This document shows positions 8,812 through 17,126 of a stretch of DNA of 64,000 bases, in pieces. Position 1 is the first letter of the stretch. Each line of letters opens with the position of its first letter. This DNA comes from Pseudolysinimonas_A sp049651805 (lineage in GTDB: Bacteria; Actinomycetota; Actinomycetes; Actinomycetales; Microbacteriaceae), in the NCBI RefSeq assembly GCF_049651805.1, contig NZ_JBASCU010000030.1, forward strand, positions 29,755 through 93,754, in the 5' to 3' direction. Position numbers and translations under genes: made by a program. Under the pieces are notes generated by a model. The model did no database searches. It was given only the letters and a program-made list of their open reading frames with translations, and was not told the origin of the DNA.

Positions 8812-10248
8812 CTACCCGACGATGTGCATCGCGCGGGCGGCGTCGGTGATCGAGCCCGAGAGCGACGGGTAGACGCTGAAGGCGCGGGCGAGCTGGTCGA
8901 CGGTGAGGCGGTGCTCCACGGCGAGGGCGATCGGCAGGATGAGGTCGCTCGCCTTCGGGGCGACGACGACGCCGCCGATGACGGTTCCCGAGCCGGTGCG
9001 GGCGAACAGCTTCACGAAGCCGTCCTTGATGCCCATCATCTTCGCGCGCGGGTTGCTCGCCAGGGGCAGCTTGTAGATCTCGCCCTGCGCGATGCCCTGC
9101 TCGATCTGGTGCTGCGACCAGCCGACGGTGGCCACCTCGGGCTGGGTGAAGATGTTGCTCGTCACGTTGCGCAGCTCGGTGGGGGTGACCGCGTCGCCCA
9201 TCGCGTGGAACACCGCCGTGCGACCCTGCATCGAGGCGACGGATGCCAGCGGCAGGAAGTCGCTCGCATCCCCCGCCGCGTACACCGACGGCATCGAGGT
9301 GCGGGCCACCCGGTTGACCCGGATGTGCCCGGATTCGGTGAGCTGGATGCCGGCCTCGACCAGCCCGATCCCGGACGTGTTCGGCACCGACCCGAGCGCC
9401 AGCAGCGCGTGCGACCCCGTGACCTCCCGGCCGTCGACGAGTTTCACGACCACCCCGTCGCCGGCGCGTTCGACGGATGCCATGCGGCTCTTGTTGAGCA
9501 CCGTCATGCCGTTGCGGCGGAAGACGTTCTCGATGACCGTGGCGGCGTCGTGGTCTTCACCCGGCAGCACCTGGTCGCGGCTCGAGACGAGGGTGACCTT
9601 GGCACCGAGGGCGAGGTAGGCGGAGGCGAACTCGGCACCCGTGACACCGGAGCCGACGACGATGAGGTGCTCGGGCACCGACTCGAGCGAGTAGAGCTGG
9701 GTCCAGGTGAAGATGCGCTCGCCGTCGGGCTTCGCGGTCGGCAGCACGCGGGGCGACGCTCCGACGGCGACGATGAGGGTGTCGGCGGTGATCTCGTCGA
9801 AGTCGGTGCGCGCCTTGCCGCGACCGGTCGACGCGATGATCGTGTTGGCATCCTCGAGGCGCCCATCGCCCTGCACGATGCGCACGCCAGCGTGGGTCAG
9901 CGCGGCTTTCATGTCGGCCGACTGCTGCTGCGCGAGCGCCAAGAGCCGCTTGTTGACCGCACCGAGGTTGACGGCGACGTCGGGACGCACCGGGCGGTCG
10001 CGGTCGTTGCGGGTGAAGAACTGCACCCCGAGGTCCGCAGCTTCGCCGACCGCGGTCGCCGCTTCCGCCGTCGCGATGAGGGTCTTCGACGGCACGACGT
10101 CGGTGAGCACCGCGGATCCGCCGACGCCGGCTCGCTCGACGAGCGTCACATCGGCCCCGAGCTGCGCGCCGGTGAGGGCCGCCTCGTAGCCGCCGGGTCC
10201 TCCGCCGAGGACGGCCAGGCGATGGGTGCGCTCGAACTCGTACGGCAT
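8812..10248 (-). CDS. lpdA: LpdA-like flavoprotein disulfide reductase family protein (no redox cysteines)
   Basis: A 478-residue two-dinucleotide-binding flavoprotein. The FAD motif GGGPGG is at ~15-20, the NAD(P) motif VVGSGVTGAEFASAY is mid-protein, the FAD-binding YAAGDASDF follows, and the dimerisation domain is at the C-terminus. Where lipoamide dehydrogenases have CxxxxC, this protein reads GGSAVLTDVVPSK, so both redox cysteines are missing. This resembles mycobacterial LpdA, a NAD(P)H:quinone reductase, rather than a true lipoamide dehydrogenase. The ATG at 10246-10248 is preferred over longer in-frame starts because it begins right before the FAD motif. It is divergent from the purine nucleoside phosphorylase gene. 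Confidence 0.85.
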   Translation of the reverse strand: MPYEFERTHRLAVLGGGPGGYEAALTGAQLGADVTLVERAGVGGSAVLTDVVPSKTLIATAEAATAVGEAADLGVQFFTRNDRDRPVRPDVAVNLGAVNKRLLALAQQQSADMKAALTHAGVRIVQGDGRLEDANTIIASTGRGKARTDFDEITADTLIVAVGASPRVLPTAKPDGERIFTWTQLYSLESVPEHLIVVGSGVTGAEFASAYLALGAKVTLVSSRDQVLPGEDHDAATVIENVFRRNGMTVLNKSRMASVERAGDGVVVKLVDGREVTGSHALLALGSVPNTSGIGLVEAGIQLTESGHIRVNRVARTSMPSVYAAGDASDFLPLASVASMQGRTAVFHAMGDAVTPTELRNVTSNIFTQPEVATVGWSQHQIEQGIAQGEIYKLPLASNPRAKMMGIKDGFVKLFARTGSGTVIGGVVVAPKASDLILPIALAVEHRLTVDQLARAFSVYPSLSGSITDAARAMHIVG

Positions 10249-10296
10249 GCGTTCATTCTCACAGCAATCGCCAGCCGCCCGGGCCCGAGCGGGTTC

Positions 10297-10302
10297 TAGA
10301 GT
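10297..10302 (+). promoter_or_regulatory. -10 box TAGAGT of pnp (leaderless)
   Basis: TAGAGT ends six bases before the ATG at 10309. No ribosome binding site is seen, which fits a leaderless transcript. Confidence 0.5.
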
Positions 10303-10308
10303 GATCGG

Positions 10309-11139
10309 ATGGGCACCGCATCCAACCCGCTCGACGACCCCGCCGCCGATCCGTTCGCGATCGCGAAGGATGCCGCGGCGCAGCTCGCCGAGGCGACCGG
10401 AGTCGCGAAACACGACATCGCCCTGACCCTGGGCAGCGGGTGGGCGAAGGCCGCCGACCTGCTCGGCGAGACCGTCGCCACGGTGCCGGCAACCGACATC
10501 GTCGGTTTCGGCAAACCCGCCCTGAGCGGGCACGTCGGAACGCTGCGCAGCATCCGCCTCCCCTCGGGCAAGCACGCGCTCGTGATCGGCGCACGCACCC
10601 ACTACTACGAGGGCCACGGCGTGCGGCGGGTCGTGCACTCGGTGCGCACCGCGGCGGCGGCCGGGGCATCCATCATGGTGCTCACCAACGGCGCCGGTGG
10701 CATCAAGGAGCACTGGGCGCCCGGCACCCCGGTGCTGATCAGCGACCACATCAACCTCACCGCTGACTCGCCGCTCGAGGGCGCAACCTTCATCGACCTC
10801 ACCGACCTGTACTCGCAGCGCCTGCGCGACGTGGCCCGCGGCGTGCAGCCCGACCTCGACGAGGGCGTCTACACCCAGTTCCGCGGCCCGCACTACGAGA
10901 CGCCGGCCGAGGTGCAGATGGTGAAGGCGTTCGGCGGGCACATCGTCGGCATGTCGACGGCGCTCGAGGCGATCGCTGCCCGCGAGGCGGGAATGGAGAT
11001 CCTCGGGTTCTCGCTCGTGACCAACCTCGCCGCCGGCATCTCGCCCGACGCGCTCAGCCACGCCGAGGTGCTGCAGGCCGGCAAGGATGCGGAGCCGGTG
11101 ATCTCCGACCTGCTCGCGCGCGTCGTGGCGGCGCTGTAG
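10309..11139 (+). CDS. pnp: Purine nucleoside phosphorylase
   Basis: A 276-residue class I (trimeric type) purine nucleoside phosphorylase. Motifs include LGSGW near residue 44, the phosphate-binding GARTHYYEGHG region, TNGAGGI, and VGMSTALEAIAAREAGMEILGFSLVTN covering the substrate Asn and Glu pocket. It cleaves inosine and guanosine with phosphate to the base and ribose-1-phosphate. It overlaps the start of the phosphosugar mutase gene (TAG/GTG share a base), so the two are coupled and the mutase may act on the released ribose-1-phosphate. Confidence 0.92.
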   Translation: MGTASNPLDDPAADPFAIAKDAAAQLAEATGVAKHDIALTLGSGWAKAADLLGETVATVPATDIVGFGKPALSGHVGTLRSIRLPSGKHALVIGARTHYYEGHGVRRVVHSVRTAAAAGASIMVLTNGAGGIKEHWAPGTPVLISDHINLTADSPLEGATFIDLTDLYSQRLRDVARGVQPDLDEGVYTQFRGPHYETPAEVQMVKAFGGHIVGMSTALEAIAAREAGMEILGFSLVTNLAAGISPDALSHAEVLQAGKDAEPVISDLLARVVAAL

Positions 11140-12785
11140 TGCTCGCCCTCGAGGAAGCCCGCGCCTGGATGGCGCAGGACCCCGACCCGGTCACCCGGTC
11201 GGAACTCGACGCGCTCATCGCGCTCGCCGAAGCGGGAGAGGATGCGGCGGCCGCCGACCTCGCCGACCGGTTCTCGGGCCGACTCGAGTTCGGCACCGCC
11301 GGGCTGCGGGGCGAGCTCGGCGCGGGTCCGATGCGCATGAACCGGGTGCTCGTCGCCCAGGCCGCCGCCGGGCTTGCGGCGTACCTGCTCGCCCGCGACC
11401 CGCATGCGACCGTGGTGATCGGGTACGACGGGCGCCACAACTCCGCCGTCTTCGCGCGTGACAGTGCGGCGATCCTCGCCGGAGCCGGAGTCGAGACGAC
11501 GATCTTGCCGCGCCCGCTGCCGACCCCCGTGCTCGCCTTCGCCGTGCGCGAGCTGCGGGCATCCGCCGGCATCATGGTCACCGCCAGCCACAACCCGGCC
11601 CGCGACAACGGGTACAAGGTGTACCTCGGCGGCGGCGACGACGGCGCCCAGATCGTGCCCCCCGCCGACGGCGAGATCGCTGCCGAGATCGAGCGCGCGG
11701 CGACGGTCGCGTTCACCGATCACCCCACCTCGCCGAACGTGCACACCGCCGACGAGTCGCTCGTCGACGCGTACGTGGCGCGCACGGCGTCGGGGGCCGG
11801 CGAGCCCGAACCGCTGCGCTACGTGTACACCGCGATGCACGGCGTCGGGCGCGAGGTCGCCGAGAAGGTCTTCGCCGAAGCCGGGTTCGCCGCTCCGATC
11901 GTCGTGGCCGAGCAGGCCGACCCTGACCCCGACTTTCCGACCGTCGCGTTCCCGAACCCCGAGGAGCCGGGGGCGATGGATCTCGCCTTCGCCGCCGCCC
12001 GCGACTCCGACGCCGACCTGGTGATCGCGAACGATCCCGACGCCGACCGCGTCGCCGTGGGCGTGCCCGACCCGGATGCCGACGGCGGCTGGCGACGCCT
12101 GACCGGCAACGAAGTGGGCTGGCTGCTCGGCTGGCGCGCGGCGCGCACACACGACACCGGCACCCTGGCCTGCTCGCTCGTCAGCTCCCCAGCGCTGCGC
12201 GAGGTGGCTCGGGTGTCGGGCCTGGACTTCGTCGAGACGCTCACCGGCTTCAAGTGGATCTCGCGCGCGCCCGCTCTGATCTACGGCTACGAGGAGGCGC
12301 TCGGCTACCTCGTCGACCCCGACAAGGTGCGCGACAAAGACGGCATCTCCGCCGCCGTCGCGGTGCTCTCGCTGTTCTCCGAGCTGCGGGCGACGGGCGA
12401 AACCCTCGAGTCGCACCTCGACCAGTTCGCGCTCGAGTTCGGGGCGTTCGCGTCGGCGCAGATCTCCATCCGCGTCGCCGAACTCGCCGACATCCCGCTC
12501 GCAATGACCCGCCTGCGTTCCGCTCCGCCCGATGCGGTGGGCGGCATCCGCGTCGAGGGCGTCGACGACTACCTGCTCGGGGTCGACGGCTTCCCGGCCA
12601 GCGACATCCTGCGGCTGCGGCTCGAGGGCGGCGGCCGCGTCATCGTGCGCCCGAGCGGCACGGAGCCGAAACTCAAGTGCTACCTCGACGCGTCGTCGCG
12701 CGACGGGTCGGCGGCCGAACGTCGAGCCGCAGCTGCCGCCGCCGTCTCGACACTCGAGGCCGGGATGCGGGAGCTGCTCGCGTAG
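11139..12785 (+). CDS. Phosphosugar mutase (phosphomannomutase/phosphoglucomutase family)
   Basis: A 548-residue alpha-D-phosphohexomutase. Catalytic serine ~150 lies in TASHNPARDNGYK, the metal loop is NDPDADRVAVG, the sugar-specificity region contains GYEEALGYL, and the C-terminal phosphate loop is RPSGTEPKLKCYLD. The GTG start overlaps the pnp stop by one base. Being coupled to a nucleoside phosphorylase suggests it works as a phosphopentomutase-like enzyme converting ribose-1-phosphate to ribose-5-phosphate, although hexose phosphates remain possible. A dispersed hairpin repeat follows the stop. Confidence 0.85.
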   Translation: MLALEEARAWMAQDPDPVTRSELDALIALAEAGEDAAAADLADRFSGRLEFGTAGLRGELGAGPMRMNRVLVAQAAAGLAAYLLARDPHATVVIGYDGRHNSAVFARDSAAILAGAGVETTILPRPLPTPVLAFAVRELRASAGIMVTASHNPARDNGYKVYLGGGDDGAQIVPPADGEIAAEIERAATVAFTDHPTSPNVHTADESLVDAYVARTASGAGEPEPLRYVYTAMHGVGREVAEKVFAEAGFAAPIVVAEQADPDPDFPTVAFPNPEEPGAMDLAFAAARDSDADLVIANDPDADRVAVGVPDPDADGGWRRLTGNEVGWLLGWRAARTHDTGTLACSLVSSPALREVARVSGLDFVETLTGFKWISRAPALIYGYEEALGYLVDPDKVRDKDGISAAVAVLSLFSELRATGETLESHLDQFALEFGAFASAQISIRVAELADIPLAMTRLRSAPPDAVGGIRVEGVDDYLLGVDGFPASDILRLRLEGGGRVIVRPSGTEPKLKCYLDASSRDGSAAERRAAAAAAVSTLEAGMRELLA

Positions 12786-12821
12786 GTCTCGACACGCCGC
12801 TGCGCGGCTACTCGACCACCG
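12785..12821. repeat. Dispersed hairpin repeat, family 3, copy a
   Basis: GGTCTCGACACGC - core GCCGC/TGC/GCGGC - CTACTCGACCACCG. The outer arms form an imperfect stem and the core forms its own perfect hairpin. It sits between the convergent mutase and adenosine deaminase genes and may serve as a bidirectional terminator. Confidence 0.85.
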
Positions 12822-12824
12822 AAA

Positions 12825-13940
12825 TCATGCCCGACCGAAACCCGCGATGATGCGCTCGATGAGCTCCTCGCGGTCTTCGAGCGGCAGGAACGCCGCGTCG
12901 GCCGCGTTGACCATGAACTGTTCGACATCGTCGGCGTCGTAGCCGAAGGCATCCACGAGCAGCGCGACCTCTCGGGTGAGCGAGGTGCCGCTCATCAGCC
13001 GATTGTCGGTGTTCACCGTGACCCGGAACCCGAGCTGGTACAGCACGTCGAACGGATGCCCGGTCATCCCCGGGCCCCACGCGGTGAACGCCGCCGTCTG
13101 CAGATTGGATGACGGGCTCGTCTCGAGCGGGATGCCGCGGTCTTTGATCCACTGCGCGAGGCGGCCGAGGGTGACGTAACTCGCCTCGTCGTCGCCCTCC
13201 TCCAGTTCGATGTCGTCGGCGATGCAGACGCCGTGGCCGATGCGCAGGGCGTGCCCGTCGACGAGGGCGCTGCGGATGCTCTCCAGCCCGTCGGCCTCGC
13301 CGGCGTGCACGGTCACGGGGAAGCTCTCCCGCGCGAGCAGGTCGAACGCGTCGGCGAATCGCGACGGCGGGAAGCCCTTCTCGGGTCCGGCGATGTCGAA
13401 GCCGTGGGCACCGGCGTCGCGGTGGCGCAGGGCGAGTTCGGCGATCTCCATCCCGCGGTCGTTCTGCCGCATCGCAGAGATGAGTTGCCCGGCGCGGATC
13501 CATCCCCCGCCGGCCTCAATGGCATCCACAGCTTCGTCGATGCCCGCCTGCACGGCCTCGACCGCCTGGTCGAGGGTGAGGCCCTGCTGGAGGTGCTGCT
13601 CGGGGGCCCAGCGCAGTTCGCCGTAGATGACCCCATCGGCGGCGAGGTCTTCGACGAACTCGCGGGCGATGCGCGTGAGGTTCTCGGCGGTCTGCATCAC
13701 GGCGATCGTGATGTCGAAGGTCTTCAGGTAGTCGACGAGTTCGCCCGACGAGCACGACTCGAGGAACCACGCTTCGAGTGCCTCGGCGGTGTCGGCCGGC
13801 AGCTCGACCCCCGCGGCCGGCGCGAGGTCGATGATCGTCTGCGCCCGCAGCCCCCCGTCGAGATGATCGTGCAGCGAGATCTTGGGCAACTCGCCCAGAG
13901 GAACCCGCGTGCCCGGAAGGATGCGCTCAGCGTCAGTCAC
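12825..13940 (-). CDS. add: Adenosine deaminase
   Basis: A 371-residue metal-dependent deaminase. The zinc ligands HDH are at residues 24-26, followed by the third-ligand motif VTVHAGEA, the catalytic GHGVCIADD, and LETSPSSNLQT near the C-terminus. It converts adenosine to inosine and ammonia, feeding the phosphorylase encoded convergently. The GTG start has no ribosome binding site but a -10 box six bases upstream. Deoxyadenosine may also be a substrate. Confidence 0.9.
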   Translation of the reverse strand: MTDAERILPGTRVPLGELPKISLHDHLDGGLRAQTIIDLAPAAGVELPADTAEALEAWFLESCSSGELVDYLKTFDITIAVMQTAENLTRIAREFVEDLAADGVIYGELRWAPEQHLQQGLTLDQAVEAVQAGIDEAVDAIEAGGGWIRAGQLISAMRQNDRGMEIAELALRHRDAGAHGFDIAGPEKGFPPSRFADAFDLLARESFPVTVHAGEADGLESIRSALVDGHALRIGHGVCIADDIELEEGDDEASYVTLGRLAQWIKDRGIPLETSPSSNLQTAAFTAWGPGMTGHPFDVLYQLGFRVTVNTDNRLMSGTSLTREVALLVDAFGYDADDVEQFMVNAADAAFLPLEDREELIERIIAGFGRA

Positions 13941-13946
13941 CCGTTC

Positions 13947-13952
13947 AGCCTA
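13947..13952 (-). promoter_or_regulatory. -10 box TAGGCT of add (leaderless)
   Basis: On the minus strand TAGGCT ends six bases before the GTG at 13940. Confidence 0.5.
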
Positions 13953-13983
13953 GGCGCGTCGGCGGGACGCGAACCCGTCCCAA

Positions 13984-14060
13984 CGTGCGCGGATCAGGAG
14001 ATCAGCCCGTCCCTGGGCGATCTCCCTCCCGCGGCACCCGATTCTCCTGATCCGCGCACG
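13984..14060. repeat. Palindromic element, family 2, solo copy a (77 bp)
   Basis: Perfect 18-bp inverted arms CGTGCGCGGATCAGGAGA at 13984-14001 and 14043-14060 enclose a 41-bp interior. It lies between adenosine deaminase and thymidine phosphorylase with no nuclease-like gene next to it. The same arms flank the DUF559-type gene at 34.3 kb. Confidence 0.88.
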
Positions 14061-14093
14061 CTCGGCTGAGAGAAGGGGCGGATGCTCGCGAAC

Positions 14094-15389
14094 CTACTCG
14101 ACGCGACCGGCGATGAGGGGGCCGCCGTCGTCGACCGGGGAACCGGGATCGCCGATGGCCCAGGCACCCTCGAGGGCTTCGAGGGCGCGGGCGAAGCGGG
14201 CGGGTTCGTCGGCGGAGAGGGTGAACAGTGGCTGGCCGGCGCGCACCGGGTCGCCGGGCTTCGCGTGCAGGTCGATGCCGGCGGCGTGCTGCACGGGGTC
14301 CTCCTTGCGGGCGCGGCCGGCCCCGAGGCGCCAGGCGGCGATCCCGAACGGCAGTGCCTCCTGCTTGGTGAGGATGCCGTCACGGTCGGCCGTGACGACG
14401 TGCGTCTCGCGGGCGGTCGGCAGGGCGGCATCCGGGTCACCGCCTTGAGCTGCGATCATCGCCCGCCAGGAATCCATCGCCGAGCCGTTCTGCAAAGCAC
14501 TTTCGACATCCGCATCGGGCAGCCCGGCGAGCGCGAGCATCTCGCGGGCGAGAGCGACGGTGAGCTCGACGACATCCGCCGGTCCGCCACCGCTCAGCAC
14601 CTCGACGGATTCGCGCACCTCGTTAGCGTTGCCGATTGCGAGCCCAAGCGGCACGTGCATGTTGGTCAGCAGGGCCACCGTGCGAGTGCCCGCGTCGTTG
14701 CCGAGCCGCACCATCGTCTGCGCGAGCTCTCGCGCGCGCGCCGGGTCCTGCATGAAAGCGCCTGACCCGTGCTTCACATCGAGCACGAGGGAGGCCGTGC
14801 CCTCGGCGATCTTCTTCGACATGATGCTGGATGCGATGAGCGGAATCGCCTCGACGGTTCCGGTGATGTCGCGCAGCGCGTAGAGCTTCCCGTCGGCGGG
14901 AGCCAGCCCGGCACCCGCCGCGCAGACGACGGCACCGACGTCGGCGAGCTGCCGCATGAACTCGTCGTTCGACAGCTTGGCGCGCCACCCGGGGATGCTC
15001 TCCAGCTTGTCGAGCGTGCCACCGGTGTGGCCGAGTCCTCGGCCCGACAGTTGCGGCACCGCGACACCGAAGGATGCCACCAGTGGCGCGAGCGGGAGGG
15101 TGATCTTGTCGCCGACCCCACCCGTCGAATGCTTGTCGGTGGTCGGCTTGCTCAGCCCCGAGAAGTCGAGGGTCTCGCCCGTCGCGATCATGGCGAGCGT
15201 GAGGTCGCGGATCTCCTCGGGGGACATCCCCCGAAGGAAGATCGCCATCGTCATCGCCGACATCTGCTCGTCGGCAACGTACCCGCGGGTGTACGCGTCG
15301 ACCAGCCAGCGGATCTGCTCGGTCGAGAGCGATCCGCCGTCTCGCTTGGTCTTGATCAGGTCGACGGCGTCGAATGCCTCTACGGCCAT
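14094..15389 (-). CDS. deoA: Thymidine phosphorylase
   Basis: A 431-residue pyrimidine nucleoside phosphorylase. The phosphate-binding KHSTGGVGDKITLPLAPLVAS, the GRGLGHTGGTLDKLES signature and DVKHGSGAFM are visible. It cleaves thymidine or deoxyuridine to the base and deoxyribose-1-phosphate. The ATG at 15387-15389 is chosen because AGGAGAAC lies right before it; a start nine codons upstream would have no such site. It is downstream of cytidine deaminase, whose product uridine/deoxyuridine it could use. Confidence 0.9.
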   Translation of the reverse strand: MAVEAFDAVDLIKTKRDGGSLSTEQIRWLVDAYTRGYVADEQMSAMTMAIFLRGMSPEEIRDLTLAMIATGETLDFSGLSKPTTDKHSTGGVGDKITLPLAPLVASFGVAVPQLSGRGLGHTGGTLDKLESIPGWRAKLSNDEFMRQLADVGAVVCAAGAGLAPADGKLYALRDITGTVEAIPLIASSIMSKKIAEGTASLVLDVKHGSGAFMQDPARARELAQTMVRLGNDAGTRTVALLTNMHVPLGLAIGNANEVRESVEVLSGGGPADVVELTVALAREMLALAGLPDADVESALQNGSAMDSWRAMIAAQGGDPDAALPTARETHVVTADRDGILTKQEALPFGIAAWRLGAGRARKEDPVQHAAGIDLHAKPGDPVRAGQPLFTLSADEPARFARALEALEGAWAIGDPGSPVDDGGPLIAGRVE

Positions 15390-15405
15390 GGTGTTCTCCT
15401 GGGGT

Positions 15406-15442
15406 GGTCTCGACACGCGCTTCGCGCGCTACTCGACCACCG
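15406..15442. repeat. Dispersed hairpin repeat, family 3, copy b
   Basis: GGTCTCGACACGC - core with CGCG/CTT/CGCG - CTACTCGACCACCG. It fills the gap between cytidine deaminase and thymidine phosphorylase and supplies the last codons and stop of the deaminase (..SVVE*). Confidence 0.85.
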
Positions 15443-15842
15443 AATCGTGGTACTCGGCGAGTTGGCGGGGGCCGAAGGCGTCGGGCAGCACCTCGTCGAT
15501 CGTGCGGATGCCCGACACGGTCTCCAGCAGCATCCCGGGAGCCGAGAACTCGTAGAGCAGCTGCCGACAGCGCCCGCAGGGCATCAGCACGTTGCCATGA
15601 CCGTCGACGCACGAGAACGCGACCAGCTTGCCGCCGCCGGTGGCCGCGAGCGCCGACACCAGACCGCACTCGGCGCACAAGCCGACACCGTAGGAGGCGT
15701 TCTCGACGTTGGCGCCCTGCACGATCCGGCCGTCGTCGACGAGAGCCGCCGCCCCGACGGGGAAGTGGGAGTACGGCGAATACGACCACGTGCGCGCCTC
15801 ATTCGCCGCTGCGCGCAGCGCCTCCCAATCCACGTCAGGCAC
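15429..15842 (-). CDS. cdd: Cytidine deaminase
   Basis: A 137-residue tetrameric-type deaminase. The zinc site is C56-A-E58 (catalytic Glu) and P88-C-G-R-C92, with the N-terminal YSPYSHFPVGAAA substrate motif. It deaminates cytidine and deoxycytidine. It lies between the importer permease genes (gap of three bases) and thymidine phosphorylase, so uptake, deamination and phosphorolysis are in one transcription direction. The C-terminal SVVE and stop are encoded by the family 3 repeat. Confidence 0.92.
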   Translation of the reverse strand: MPDVDWEALRAAANEARTWSYSPYSHFPVGAAALVDDGRIVQGANVENASYGVGLCAECGLVSALAATGGGKLVAFSCVDGHGNVLMPCGRCRQLLYEFSAPGMLLETVSGIRTIDEVLPDAFGPRQLAEYHDSVVE

Positions 15843-15845
15843 TCG

Positions 15846-17126
15846 CTACTCCTTGGTGTACGGCTTGCCCGCGGCCCGCGGGCCGATGACCCGACCCGCG
15901 ACCAGCGCGACCGCGAGAATCGTGACGACGTAGGGGGTCGCGGCAATCAGGTCGGACGGAATGGCAGCTCCCGCCTGCCCGGCCCAGATGCGGAAGTTGC
16001 TGCTGAACCCGAACAGCAGGGCGGCGAGCGCGGCGTACCAGGGATTCCAGCGCCCGAGGATGACGGCCGCGAGCGCGATGAACCCTTGGCCCGCGCTCAT
16101 CTCCCGCACGAACGCCCCGACTCCGCCGATGGTGAGCGCCGCACCGCCGAGTCCGGCGATGAGTCCGGCGATCGAGACCGTCCAGAACCGTACCCGGTTG
16201 ACCTTGATACCGACGGTGTCGGCGGCAAGGGGGTGCTCGCCAAGTGCCCGCACCCGCAGTCCCCAGCGCGTCTTGAACAACGCGTACCAGGTGAGCGGCA
16301 CGAGCAGGAACATGAGATAGGTGGTGGGGCGCTGGTTGAACAGCACCGAGCCGAGCACCGGGATGTCGGAGAGCAGCGGGATCGGGATGCGCGGCATCGT
16401 TCCCGGGTTGTTGAACTCAGCCGAGTTCGGTCCGAGCACGGCCGAATACAGGAAGTTGGTGATCGCCGCGACGAGCCCGATGAGCACGACGCCGACGACG
16501 ACCTGATCGACGAGGTACTTGATCGAGAAGGCGGCCAGCACCATCGAGATCAACGCCCCGGTCACCATCGCGGCGACGACCGCGAGCAGGTAGTTGCCGG
16601 TCGTCGACGCCACGACGGCGGCCACGAACGCGCCGCCGAGCAACTGCCCTTCGATGGCGATGTTGACGATGCCCACGCGTTCGCCGATCACTCCGGCGAG
16701 CGCGCCGAACACGATCGCCGTCGACAGGCCGATCGCACCGGTCAGCAGGAAGACGACGGGAACGCGACCGCCCGCGCCCACCCAGGCGACGAGGCTCACG
16801 AGGAACGCGAGCCCGACGATGAGGGAGATCCAGACCGGCACCGGCCGGCGCCGGGACGCGTACCAGAACCCGGCCGCGGAGGCGACGAGGGCGAGGATGC
16901 CGAGCACCCAGCCGAGGAGTCGCGGGTTCGCCGAGGTGGGCTCGAGCACGATCACATCGGAGTTGCCCGACCACCCGAATGAAACCGGGGTGTCGGTGCC
17001 GAAGATGCCGAACGCCACCACGGTGATGGCACCGAGCACCGCAAGCAGGGTCGGGATGCGCCAGGTGCGGGGTGCCAGGGCTGTGACGTGGCCGGTCGCC
17101 GGCATCGACGGAGCTGTCGTGGTCAT
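15846..17126 (-). CDS. Nucleoside ABC importer permease (NupQ-type)
   Basis: A 426-residue inner-membrane permease of the BMP/ribose-type importer family with about ten membrane segments. IGERVGIVNIAIEGQLLGGAF and GLRVRALGEHPLAADTVGI are the family signatures. The ATG at 17124-17126 overlaps the stop of the preceding permease (ATGA), which is why the shorter frame was chosen over one starting at 17585. It pairs with the 17123-18382 permease to form the channel. Confidence 0.9.
   Translation of the reverse strand: MTTTAPSMPATGHVTALAPRTWRIPTLLAVLGAITVVAFGIFGTDTPVSFGWSGNSDVIVLEPTSANPRLLGWVLGILALVASAAGFWYASRRRPVPVWISLIVGLAFLVSLVAWVGAGGRVPVVFLLTGAIGLSTAIVFGALAGVIGERVGIVNIAIEGQLLGGAFVAAVVASTTGNYLLAVVAAMVTGALISMVLAAFSIKYLVDQVVVGVVLIGLVAAITNFLYSAVLGPNSAEFNNPGTMPRIPIPLLSDIPVLGSVLFNQRPTTYLMFLLVPLTWYALFKTRWGLRVRALGEHPLAADTVGIKVNRVRFWTVSIAGLIAGLGGAALTIGGVGAFVREMSAGQGFIALAAVILGRWNPWYAALAALLFGFSSNFRIWAGQAGAAIPSDLIAATPYVVTILAVALVAGRVIGPRAAGKPYTKE

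Noticed and set aside
8485..10299. Plus-strand open frame of 604 codons opposite the LpdA-like gene
   Set aside because: No domain is recognisable and the composition is that of an antisense shadow; the minus-strand flavoprotein explains the region.
10249..11061. Extension of the LpdA-like frame to 11061
   Set aside because: The added N-terminal part is antisense to purine nucleoside phosphorylase and low complexity; the FAD motif starts right after the ATG at 10248.
14769..16982. Long plus-strand open frame of 737 codons
   Set aside because: It runs antisense through thymidine phosphorylase, cytidine deaminase and a permease, and its translation is Arg/Asp/His-rich low-complexity text typical of GC-rich shadow frames.
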